DNA from: Oscillospiraceae bacterium
Lineage (GTDB): Bacteria > Bacillota_A > Clostridia > Oscillospirales > WRJC01
Length of the DNA stretch: 64,000 nt
NCBI GenBank assembly: GCA_009782405.1
Contig: WRJC01000010.1
Span: 1 to 64,000, forward strand
Direction of reading: 5' to 3'
The position numbers were made by a program, and so were the translations under genes. The first letter of the stretch is position 1; each line of letters opens with the position of its first letter. The notes under the pieces are model-generated. The model worked only from the letters and a program-made list of their open reading frames with translations, searched no databases and was not told where the DNA came from. Of the stretch, positions 27,536 through 34,731 are shown in pieces.

Positions 27536-28111
27536 CTACATTCTCCGCCGCCTGAGTATGGTTATCGCGGTTCCGTGCGTGTCGTTTATGTCCACCGCGC
27601 CGTACATTCGGCTGTCCATCGTCCCCTCCCGGGCATCTCCCAAAACAAATATCTGCCCTTCTTCCAAGGCGAGGGGGAATTCGATTCCATCCGAGTATCG
27701 CTTGGTGGTCTGGTATATATCGGGTTCCTGCTGCAGCGCCCCGTTTATCGTGAGGCCGTCCTCGGTGATGTCCACTATGTCCCCGGCCACCGCGATCACC
27801 CTCCGGACTTGTTTTTGCCCTTGGACGGTGAGCAGCACGAGATCCCCGGCATGGTAATTCTTGTTCCATCGGTAATACATAACCAAATCGCCGTCTTTGA
27901 TCGAGGGGTGCATGCCAGGTTCCACGCTGTAGTGCAGCCCGTAGACAAAAGTGAAAATGACTGCTATGGAGCCGATTATCGCCGCTATTTTCAAACCAAG
28001 CGCCCCGAGTTCTTTGGAAAGCGAACGTTCGGCGGGGATAGCTTCGCGGCAGGGAGGGTAAATATCCGCCATAAATTCGCGGTTCAATTCTTCCAATGAC
28101 TTCACGACCAT
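27536..28111 (-). CDS. SipA-like signal peptidase homologue lacking catalytic Ser and Lys
   Basis: The 191-residue membrane protein has one transmembrane helix (about 41-60) and the signal-peptidase-I boxes, but the active site is changed. In box B the serine before MxP is glycine (G66 in EPGMHPS). In box D the lysine of KRV is arginine (R103 in VRRVIAVAGD). Box E (GDAREGTMDSRMYG, 159-171) is kept. The streptococcal pilus protein SipA also lacks both catalytic residues and acts as an assembly factor, so I infer a non-proteolytic role in pilus biogenesis. The start is ATG 28111, 7 nt after AAGGAGG; the TTG-initiated frame upstream overlaps that site. It has its own promoter, P2. Confidence 0.85.
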   Translation of the reverse strand: MVVKSLEELNREFMADIYPPCREAIPAERSLSKELGALGLKIAAIIGSIAVIFTFVYGLHYSVEPGMHPSIKDGDLVMYYRWNKNYHAGDLVLLTVQGQKQVRRVIAVAGDIVDITEDGLTINGALQQEPDIYQTTKRYSDGIEFPLALEEGQIFVLGDAREGTMDSRMYGAVDINDTHGTAITILRRRRM

Positions 28112-28151
28112 TTTGCATGCCTCCTTTTTTGCCAATCGATATTATGGTTTA

Positions 28152-28182
28152 ATTATAAGGCATGGAGTCTCTTTAATGTCAA
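28152..28182 (-). promoter_or_regulatory. pilus promoter P2 (19-bp spacer) for the SipA-like gene
   Basis: Minus-strand TTGACA (28177-28182), 19 bp, TATAAT (28152-28157). The spacer shares its ends with P1 and P3, and a central pair has changed from A/T to G/C in a compensatory way. The leader is about 35 nt. Confidence 0.75.
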
Positions 28183-28332
28183 TGCTTTTTTTGATATTTT
28201 TGAAAAAAATTTTATTTGTGCGCAATATGCCCCGGTATCGGCGCTTTTTGGCATATGGGGACACGGATATTTCGCCGTGCCCGAAAGCCATTCTCTTGAA
28301 TCGCCTCTTTTTATTTAAGAGCAAGTTGCAGG
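28183..28332 (-). repeat. upstream regulatory repeat, copy 2
   Basis: It has the same boxes at the same offsets as copies 1 and 3: A/T tract at +21, CGCCT plus T-run at +120 and TTGCAGG near +142 bp from the -35. Its far end overlaps the last codons of the giant surface protein, so those codons are shared with the element. Confidence 0.55.
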
Positions 28333-31300
28333 TTTCGCCCCGGTTTTGCGGCGGATGAGCGTCTTGGCCGCGAACCATCCGAGAACCGCCAACGCCGCCA
28401 GTATGGGCAGTAATAGCATCGCCCCGATGCTGCCTAAGCCAAGCCCGGTTTCCGGCGCGTACTTTCTTTCGTTGGTGAAATCCACGGAGCGCGGGCTGTC
28501 CGTCATGTCGAATTCCCCGGTGTCCCTGCCGTCCCCATCGCCGAGCTCGCTGTCGGCGTAGCTGGCGTTGTAGTTGTTGTCATTCGCTTCCTCGATTTGT
28601 ATTTTGTAGGTTTCGGTGACATTTTCTATGACAATGCTTTCGCCGTGCTTCAGCTTTATTTCCGCTTCCCCGTTCGCGTTGAGCGTCAGCGTCCCTGTCG
28701 CGGATCCCTTGGCATATGCGAATGCTGTGCCCTGCGGAAGCGGATCGCCGGCCGAATCCTTGAAGGTTACGGTAAATGCGAATTCCTTGATCTTGTTTCC
28801 GTAGGCGCCCGTCACCGTTTTTGAGATTGTCAATGTGGTGAGCGCATATTCCCGATAGACGAAGTATATGATAAAATTTTGGGTCACCGGATCGATCGCC
28901 ACCGTTCCGCCCGGCGTATATGTGCCCGGCAAATAATTGCCGCCGATGGAATATCCCAACGGTTTGTAGCCGTCAATGGCCGGTATGGTTTTAAAATATT
29001 CCGGGGTTGACTGTTTGATGTTGGTTTTTGTGTCGGGGGCCAATGATTTGCCGTTTATATCCACGTATTTTTCCGTTATCATGTAGTACAGAGCGGAGTC
29101 TATATAAACGGGCAGCGAGCCGCTGTTCGCATTCGCGGGCAGGTTATGCGCGTCGTACCCGGCGCGCGTTATTATCGAATATATCTGCGGGCTGTCGTCC
29201 TCAATGCGCAAAACGCTTTTGAAATCGGATCCGATCTCCGCGAATATGTTGTCGGTGCGGGAAGAGGTGATATCCGAGCTGTAGGCGAAGTGATGGTATC
29301 CGGCGGGAAGCTCCAAGGTTTTCAAAAACGCGCCCCCGTTTTCGGCGTACACGTGCAGGGGGGTATTTGCCGAGTTTGAAATGACCGCATTGAGGCAGGC
29401 GTTGACAAAATATCCGTCGCCCTGGTTGCTCGCGGTGTTGATGGCGGGCTTGTTTCCGCCGGAATACGCCTTCACGTTTGCCGCCGCGTCGAGATACAGG
29501 GCGGCAATGTCGTCGTCCGATCCGATGCCCGTGCTTATATCGCTCTTCGCGATTATGGTCCCGCCCGCGATGGTTATCGGGTCGCCGTATGAATGGCTGA
29601 AATAACCGATGCCCGGGCCGATGCTGCCTTTCGCGTATATATTTCCTCCTGTGATCGTGATGGATAGCGGAGAATGAATGTCAGAGCCGTGCATTCTGCC
29701 GATCCCGGTCGTATAGGAAACCGCGCGGATCGTGCCCCCTGTGATCAAGATGCTGCCCGCTCCCTCGCGGTTGAGGCCGGAAGCGGTTCCGATGGCCGCG
29801 CCTTCTCCTGTTCCGAAACTAGCGAGGCGGATGACCTCCGCGTCTATATTTCCGCCGCTGATCGTTATGTGCCCTGCCGGGCCGAAAGTGCCGCCGCCGA
29901 TGCCCGCGGCGCGGGTTTGCTGCCGTATGGTCAATGTGCCGCCCGCGATATTTATCGTTCCGCCGTCGCCGCCGTTTCCGGTGTTGCCACCGCCGCCGCC
30001 GATGCACGCTCCACCGTATCCGGTTCCCAAGTCGTCGCCGGGGCCGATTTGGGTCAGGTTCAGCACGCCGCCCATAATGATGGTCGCGCCACCGTTGCCT
30101 CCGGGGCTCGCGGGGCTTGCGCTATTGAAAATTTTGGTGCCGCCGCCGCCGATGCACGCTCCGCTCGATCGGGAGATTATGTTTATCGTGCCGCCGTTGA
30201 TGGTTATCGTGCCGGCATCGTTTTCTTCGGCGCCGCCGATGCCCGCGTGGGATGAGCCTTTCGAGCTGGCTTCCGAGGGAATGGCAAGAATATCCCCGGA
30301 ATCGTTTCCGCTCAGGCTGTCGATGTAAATTTCGGCAGACGAAGGTACCTCTATATAGCCCCTCACAAAATTTGCCCCGTCCAACAACAGGTTCAATTTG
30401 CCCGTGCCCGACAGTATGATCGTGCCGATTTCCATATCTATGTCGCTTATGACCAATGTGACCTCCACGCCCGCCGGAATTTCTATCGCCTTGAATATGG
30501 AAGTGTATCTGTTTGGGGATTCGGGAGGGGAGCCGATGCCATATGTATCGTCAAAATATCCGGTTTGGATTATATGGTAAATTTTTTTGTCTGCGCCCGA
30601 ATCGAAAATCAGCGTGTTATTGGAAACGGCTTTATATTTGTTATAAGGTAATATATAGGCATTTGTACCTTGTCCAGTTACCTTATAGCCCGAGCCAATC
30701 TTAGGGGCGGTCGTCATGGACAGGTCGATGGTGTCTTCGTATTCGTAATACCAGCCATTCCACGTAAAACCGTCATTGCCGAAATCCGGCATATTCGCCG
30801 GGCCTTCCTCCATTTCCTCCTCGGCATCGAATTCGTCTTCGGTTTCGTCCTCTTGCTCGATTTCTTCTTCTTCGAGTTCGTCCTCTTCCTCTGTTTCAAA
30901 TTCTTCGTCAGATTCCGATTCTTCCGAATCTTCTTCTTCCGTATCTGTCTCTGCCTCGGCGCTTTCTTCCGTCTCTTCCGTCTCTTCCGTCTCTTCTATC
31001 TCTTCTTGCCATTCTTCTGTGGCCGGCTCGCTTTCCACGGATTCCTCCGATTCCTCCGATTCAACAGTTTCTTCGGATTCAAAGAGTTCGTCGGCATCGT
31101 CGGTTTCGTCAAATATATCTTTTGTTTCTTCTTCGCTTTCATCGACGGATTCCACGGCCAAGCCGGAATCTTCGATTTCTTCGATTTCTTCAATATTTTC
31201 GATTTCTTCGATTTCTTCGAATTCGTCTGTTTCCGGTTCGTCCAATATGGCGATTTCCTTCAGTTCGATTTTCGGCTCGATTTCCGGTTCTTCCTCACCT

Positions 31301-31512
31301 ACTGCGGAATAAAAGGAAAAAACGGATTCGTCTTCGTTTTCGTTTTCGAAATCATTTTCGCCTATGACAAATTCCATAGCTTCCGAACTATCTTCTTCGG
31401 ATTCCGTGGCTGCGTCCTGCGCATTTATCGCGAACAAGTTCGCCAAAATAGCCAAGAACAAAACGGCGGCCAACAGCGCCCTGAAACGTTTTGCGTTATA
31501 TTGTTTTTTCAT
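28315..31512 (-). CDS. giant LPxTG-like surface protein (acidic stalk, beta-helix, MucBP-like and pilin-type domains)
   Basis: The 1065-residue protein has a signal peptide (about 1-31). A very acidic Glu/Ser/Asp-rich segment covers about 35-245. A right-handed beta-helix-like region (about 290-720) has repeated GGxIxI and glycine-rich ACIGGGG turns. A MucBP-like module follows (about 795-870; YVDINGKSL to FVYRE), then a Spy0128/DUF-type pilin module (about 875-1010; LTISKTVTGAYGN to VDFTNER). The sorting signal is APETG (1019-1023) with a membrane helix and basic tail. It is likely the adhesive tip or wall-attached adhesin of the pilus. The start is ATG 31512 after AAAAGGAG; it overlaps the end of the HD-GYP gene by 17 nt. 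The acidic segment is low-complexity DNA and may vary in length. Confidence 0.85.
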   Translation of the reverse strand: MKKQYNAKRFRALLAAVLFLAILANLFAINAQDAATESEEDSSEAMEFVIGENDFENENEDESVFSFYSAVGEEEPEIEPKIELKEIAILDEPETDEFEEIEEIENIEEIEEIEDSGLAVESVDESEEETKDIFDETDDADELFESEETVESEESEESVESEPATEEWQEEIEETEETEETEESAEAETDTEEEDSEESESDEEFETEEEDELEEEEIEQEDETEDEFDAEEEMEEGPANMPDFGNDGFTWNGWYYEYEDTIDLSMTTAPKIGSGYKVTGQGTNAYILPYNKYKAVSNNTLIFDSGADKKIYHIIQTGYFDDTYGIGSPPESPNRYTSIFKAIEIPAGVEVTLVISDIDMEIGTIILSGTGKLNLLLDGANFVRGYIEVPSSAEIYIDSLSGNDSGDILAIPSEASSKGSSHAGIGGAEENDAGTITINGGTINIISRSSGACIGGGGTKIFNSASPASPGGNGGATIIMGGVLNLTQIGPGDDLGTGYGGACIGGGGGNTGNGGDGGTINIAGGTLTIRQQTRAAGIGGGTFGPAGHITISGGNIDAEVIRLASFGTGEGAAIGTASGLNREGAGSILITGGTIRAVSYTTGIGRMHGSDIHSPLSITITGGNIYAKGSIGPGIGYFSHSYGDPITIAGGTIIAKSDISTGIGSDDDIAALYLDAAANVKAYSGGNKPAINTASNQGDGYFVNACLNAVISNSANTPLHVYAENGGAFLKTLELPAGYHHFAYSSDITSSRTDNIFAEIGSDFKSVLRIEDDSPQIYSIITRAGYDAHNLPANANSGSLPVYIDSALYYMITEKYVDINGKSLAPDTKTNIKQSTPEYFKTIPAIDGYKPLGYSIGGNYLPGTYTPGGTVAIDPVTQNFIIYFVYREYALTTLTISKTVTGAYGNKIKEFAFTVTFKDSAGDPLPQGTAFAYAKGSATGTLTLNANGEAEIKLKHGESIVIENVTETYKIQIEEANDNNYNASYADSELGDGDGRDTGEFDMTDSPRSVDFTNERKYAPETGLGLGSIGAMLLLPILAALAVLGWFAAKTLIRRKTGAKPATCS

Positions 31513-32173
31513 TGTTTGCACACTCCTTTTCGTTAAAAAATTCATCCTTTTTCATTTCAATTTTCCATTTCTCATACAGCTCTTTTAATTTCGGCCATGC
31601 CTTTTTGAAACAGTGCAAAATACTCACGCAAAAATAGCTTCCCTCCATAAAATTTATGCGTTTGAAAATAACGTCGGCAGGTTCTTTCCCGTCATAAAAG
31701 CGATGGTCCAATTCGTTTGCGACGGCACAGAGCTGGGCAATCATCGGGATGTCTTTGATTTGCAGCCCATCCGGAAACCCGTTGCCGCCGGGCCGTTCAT
31801 GGTGATAGCGCACCATGTCTGAAACCAATTGCATTTGCGATTCGTTTCTGGACAAAAATTCTTCGGTTTGTCCCAAAAATTCCGCCCCGATTTCCGGATG
31901 CCGCAAATAGTCGCTTTCATTTTTTATGAGGGTGGGAACAAGCAATTTGCCGATGTCGTGGAAAGTTCCCCCTATATGCGCAATCATGGGCAGGTTCGAA
32001 CCGGTCGATGCGGCATATGGTATGAAGTCAGCGGCGTATTCGACTATGACCGAAGAACAAATCGCCACGCGGCGGCAATGGTTGCGCAGCGGCAAAGGAA
32101 AATATTCAAGAAGTTTATCCAAATCTTTGACGAAAACTTCGTCGTCGATCAATATCGGCATTTTATTTTTCAT
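31496..32173 (-). CDS. HD-GYP-like (HD-domain) phosphohydrolase
   Basis: The 225-residue soluble protein has the metal-binding pattern of HD-GYP c-di-GMP phosphodiesterases: H72-D73 (FHDIGKLL), H92 (RHPEIG), and H124-H125 followed by ERPGGNGFP. The GYP signature is GFP (132-134) and the DG before it is GG, so activity toward c-di-GMP is plausible but not certain. It has no receiver or sensor domain, only a short N-terminal helix. It starts from promoter P3 and overlaps the giant surface protein gene, so it is translationally linked to the pilus island. Confidence 0.8.
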   Translation of the reverse strand: MKNKMPILIDDEVFVKDLDKLLEYFPLPLRNHCRRVAICSSVIVEYAADFIPYAASTGSNLPMIAHIGGTFHDIGKLLVPTLIKNESDYLRHPEIGAEFLGQTEEFLSRNESQMQLVSDMVRYHHERPGGNGFPDGLQIKDIPMIAQLCAVANELDHRFYDGKEPADVIFKRINFMEGSYFCVSILHCFKKAWPKLKELYEKWKIEMKKDEFFNEKECANNEKTI

Positions 32174-32222
32174 TTCAAATTCCTTTTCTGTTCCTTTCCA
32201 ACGGATTACGGATTATGTATAT

Positions 32223-32253
32223 AGTGTAAGGGATAAAGTTTCTTGAATGTCAA
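32223..32253 (-). promoter_or_regulatory. pilus promoter P3 (19-bp spacer) for the HD-GYP/adhesin operon
   Basis: Minus-strand TTGACA (32248-32253), 19 bp, TACACT (32223-32228). The spacer matches P1 in 18 of 19 positions. The weaker -10 suggests stronger dependence on an activator. Confidence 0.72.
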
Positions 32254-32402
32254 TGCCTTTTCGCGTTTTTTCGCAAAAAAATTTTTTTGTGCAAAATATA
32301 TCGGCAAAACAAAGGGTTTTGGCGCGCCGACGATTATGTATTCCGGCGGATTCGGGCGCCATTTGTAAAAAACGCCCTTTTTTTCTTACAGTTGCTTGCA
32401 GG
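32254..32402 (-). repeat. upstream regulatory repeat, copy 3
   Basis: It is co-linear with copies 1 and 2: A/T tract at +22, CGCCC plus T-run at +120, TTGCAGG near +141 bp from the -35. Together with P3 and the MerR promoter it fills the 319-bp gap between the HD-GYP and MerR genes; I see no other gene there. Confidence 0.6.
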
Positions 32403-32418
32403 TTTTTTGTTTTTCGGC

Positions 32419-32447
32419 TTGCAAAAAAGCAAATTTTGTGATATAAT
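32419..32447 (+). promoter_or_regulatory. sigma-A promoter of the MerR gene
   Basis: TTGCAA (32419-32424), 17 bp, TATAAT (32442-32447), facing away from P3. Its -35 box lies 17 bp beyond the TTGCAGG box of repeat copy 3. Confidence 0.7.
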
Positions 32448-32492
32448 TGTGCATATCGTTATTTTTAAGTTATCGCAGGAGGCGTTTGATTA

Positions 32493-33308
32493 ATGAAGGA
32501 TTTTTATTCTGTGAAGGAATTTGCCAAATTGACAAAAATCGAAGCTTCGACTTTGCGTTTTTGGGATGAAATAGGTCTTTTCTCGCCGGCAAAACGCAAT
32601 CCGGAAAACAATTACAGATATTACTCTCTGGCGCAAGTCACAGCGGTCAATTTCGTGTCTGTTTTGAGCGAACTGAACATTCCGCTAAAAGAAATTTCCG
32701 AATTGCGGAAAAAACGGAATCCCGAGGATTTCATGAAATTGCTCGAAAAGCAGGAGAGGGACATGGACATGGAGCTCAGGGCGTTGCGCGAGCGTTCCTC
32801 CATAATCCACGCCAGGCGGGAACTGATCCGTTACGGGCTAAGCGTAGACGACAGGCAAGTTTCCGTCCTGCACCGGGACAACAAGGCGCTGATCCTATGG
32901 CCGCGCAACGAATACCAGGAAGACGAAACGTTCATCGAGCCCCTCGCCAATTTTGTCAATCAAGTGGAAAGTTATCGCATAAACCTCAATTTTCCCGTGG
33001 GCGGGTATTGGGACGACTTGCAATCGTTCCAAAGAGCGCCTTCGCAGCCGGATCATTTCATTTCGATTGACCCGGTGGGGACCCATGTCAGGAAAGCGGG
33101 GGAATACTTGATCGGCTTTTCCCGGGGGAATTACGGCGAAATGGGCGACTTGCCCGAAAGGATGGCGGAACATGCCAAAAAAAACAACTTGAACGTTTCA
33201 GGGCCGCTGTATGTCATGTATCTGCTCGACGAAATTTGCGTTCAGGAAGATTCCATGTATTTGGCCCAAGCCTGCGTGGCCGTTTCCAAACCGAAAAAAA
33301 GGCAATAA
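32493..33308 (+). CDS. MerR-family transcriptional regulator with GyrI-like ligand domain
   Basis: The 271-residue protein has an N-terminal MerR winged helix (about 1-70; YSVKEFAKLTKIEASTLRFW and GLFSPAKRN). A dimerisation coiled coil follows (about 75-115), then a GyrI/BmrR-type effector domain (about 120-265; a VGTHVRKAGEYLIGFSRG strand and a YVMYLLDE segment with the acidic residue that contacts cations in relatives). It would activate promoters with 19-20 bp spacers on binding a small molecule. Such promoters occur three times in the adjacent pilus island. AGGAGG lies 10 nt before ATG 32493. It is divergent from promoter P3. Confidence 0.87.
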   Translation: MKDFYSVKEFAKLTKIEASTLRFWDEIGLFSPAKRNPENNYRYYSLAQVTAVNFVSVLSELNIPLKEISELRKKRNPEDFMKLLEKQERDMDMELRALRERSSIIHARRELIRYGLSVDDRQVSVLHRDNKALILWPRNEYQEDETFIEPLANFVNQVESYRINLNFPVGGYWDDLQSFQRAPSQPDHFISIDPVGTHVRKAGEYLIGFSRGNYGEMGDLPERMAEHAKKNNLNVSGPLYVMYLLDEICVQEDSMYLAQACVAVSKPKKRQ

Positions 33309-33361
33309 GAAAGGGCGGCAAAACACCCGCCTTTGCAATTATTCCCTATTTTGGCAAAAAC

Positions 33362-33398
33362 AAAAAAAAATCCCGATATACCGCAATATATCGGGATT
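33362..33398 (-). terminator. terminator of tRNA-Thr
   Basis: A 12-bp stem (ATCCCGATATA with TATATCGGGAT, loop CCGCAA) is followed on the minus strand by nine T residues. It may also stop the convergent MerR transcript. Confidence 0.85.
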
Positions 33399-33405
33399 AT
33401 CTTAT

Positions 33406-33481
33406 TGGAGCTGGTGGACGGATTTGAACCCCCGACCTGCTGATTACAAATCAGCTGCTCTGCCAGCTGAGCTACACCAGC
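33406..33481 (-). tRNA. tRNA-Thr (anticodon UGU)
   Basis: A 76-nt cloverleaf with encoded CCA. The anticodon stem GCTGA/TCAGC encloses TTTGTAA, giving TGT (threonine). The D-arm and the T-arm GGTTCAAATCC are canonical. Confidence 0.95.
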
Positions 33482-33498
33482 CCGTCGCGACAAGAGGT

Positions 33499-33527
33499 AT
33501 TATACCACATTGAAATCGCTTTGTCAA
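33499..33527 (-). promoter_or_regulatory. sigma-A promoter of tRNA-Thr
   Basis: Minus-strand TTGACA (33522-33527), 17 bp, TATAAT (33499-33504), 18 bp ahead of the tRNA. Confidence 0.85.
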
Positions 33528-33574
33528 GGGGTATGGTGAAGTTTTTTTGAGCCGCCACGAATCCGGGAATTTGG

Positions 33575-34552
33575 CTAAGTTTTGTAGTAATCGAGAAGCG
33601 AATCCGCCACTTCGACGATGCGCCTGATGTTTTCCAGCGGTATGTCCTCGGCGATTTCCGCGTACAGGCTTAATCCGCCCTCGGGCAGCGCGAGCGCGTT
33701 CACGCATTCCCATATATGCTTCTCGATCTCGTCGGGCGAGGCCACGGGGAACAGCTGCCGGTCGAGGTCGAGGTGGACCGCTATTCTGTTGTACCGCGAA
33801 CCCCTCGTGGCCTCTTTGAGCTTCTCCAGCCCGTTTGCGCGAAACTGCGGGTTCACCGCGTCGAGGCCATATCTCCGCAGGTCGGGTATTATCTCGTATA
33901 TGCAGCCGTCCGTGTGCATGAAGATCATCTTGTTATGCTCCTTGCACTGCGCGAACAGCTTTTCGTACCATTTCCCGATGGTTTTCCTCCATACGGCGGG
34001 GCCTGTGGGCAGTGCGGTCTGCGCGCCCAGATCGTCGCCATAGGAGACAAACAAGTCCCCGCGCTCGTTTGCGCCCTTGATCGCGTTCTCTGTCTGCCGC
34101 TTCGCGTACAGGTACACTTTTTCCATCAATATTTGGTATATTTCGTTTTCCTCGTAGAAATCTATCATCGCCTCCTCGTAGCCGCGCAGGTAGGTGTACC
34201 GCAGAAATACCAGCCCGTGCTCGAGCCCGATGTCGGCTTCCGGTATCCCTATGTTTTTTGCGTCCTCCAAACTGTTCACCGGATGGCTTACGCATATCGA
34301 GTCGTGCCCCTCGATCAGGTTGTCCCACTCGCAGCCCCAGTGGTCGGTGTGCTTCCCGAGCTCGTACTGCCAAGGCAGCGGATATTTTTGCGCATAGCTC
34401 CCCTTTTTGTGCCCGGGAAACAGCCTCGGGTGATCCAGCACCACTTCCTCGAGCTTTTCGCCGTGCCGTTCCCATGTGGGTTTGTAGAATCCCACCGATA
34501 CGCGCAGCTCCTCCGGATTTTGGAACAGCCATGCTTTGTGCGTTTCGTTCAT
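33575..34552 (-). CDS. URO-D superfamily protein (methyltransferase-like), copy 1
   Basis: The 325-residue protein resembles the uroporphyrinogen-decarboxylase/corrinoid-methyltransferase superfamily in its TIM-barrel strands and the segment KMIFMHTDGCIYEIIPDL. The HxC zinc motif of MtaA-type methyltransferases reads HTD here, so it is unlikely to bind zinc the same way. No heme genes are near, which argues against HemE. The start is ATG 34552 after GAGGGG. The gene begins only 26 nt after the 3' end of tRNA-Pro with no terminator between, so it is probably expressed from the tRNA promoter. Confidence 0.78.
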   Translation of the reverse strand: MNETHKAWLFQNPEELRVSVGFYKPTWERHGEKLEEVVLDHPRLFPGHKKGSYAQKYPLPWQYELGKHTDHWGCEWDNLIEGHDSICVSHPVNSLEDAKNIGIPEADIGLEHGLVFLRYTYLRGYEEAMIDFYEENEIYQILMEKVYLYAKRQTENAIKGANERGDLFVSYGDDLGAQTALPTGPAVWRKTIGKWYEKLFAQCKEHNKMIFMHTDGCIYEIIPDLRRYGLDAVNPQFRANGLEKLKEATRGSRYNRIAVHLDLDRQLFPVASPDEIEKHIWECVNALALPEGGLSLYAEIAEDIPLENIRRIVEVADSLLDYYKT

Positions 34553-34578
34553 TTGTTTTTCCCCTCTCGTTTTTTTTA

Positions 34579-34655
34579 TGGTCGAGGTGACAGGATTTGA
34601 ACCTGCGGCCCCTTGGTCCCAAACCAAGTGCGCTACCAAACTGCGCCACACCTCG
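34579..34655 (-). tRNA. tRNA-Pro (anticodon UGG)
   Basis: A 77-nt tRNA with encoded CCA. The anticodon stem CTTGG/CCAAG encloses TTTGGGA, giving TGG (proline). The acceptor arm is CGAGGTG/CACCTCG. Confidence 0.95.
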
Positions 34656-34674
34656 AAAAAACAACATGGTCGTC

Positions 34675-34703
34675 ATTATATCACAGAAATTTTCGAAAGT
34701 CAA
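34675..34703 (-). promoter_or_regulatory. sigma-A promoter of tRNA-Pro and the URO-D gene
   Basis: Minus-strand TTGACT (34698-34703), 17 bp, TATAAT (34675-34680), 19 bp upstream of the tRNA. Confidence 0.85.
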
Positions 34704-34731
34704 TAGGGATCGCATATAAAAACATCGCGCA

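Noticed and set aside
30776..31312. A serine-rich open frame on the plus strand
   Set aside because: It is the antisense of the Glu-rich stalk of the giant surface protein; low-complexity DNA leaves several frames open.
27350..32402. Invertible promoter or phase-variation cassette in the pilus island
   Set aside because: The three repeats are direct, not inverted, and no recombinase gene is present.
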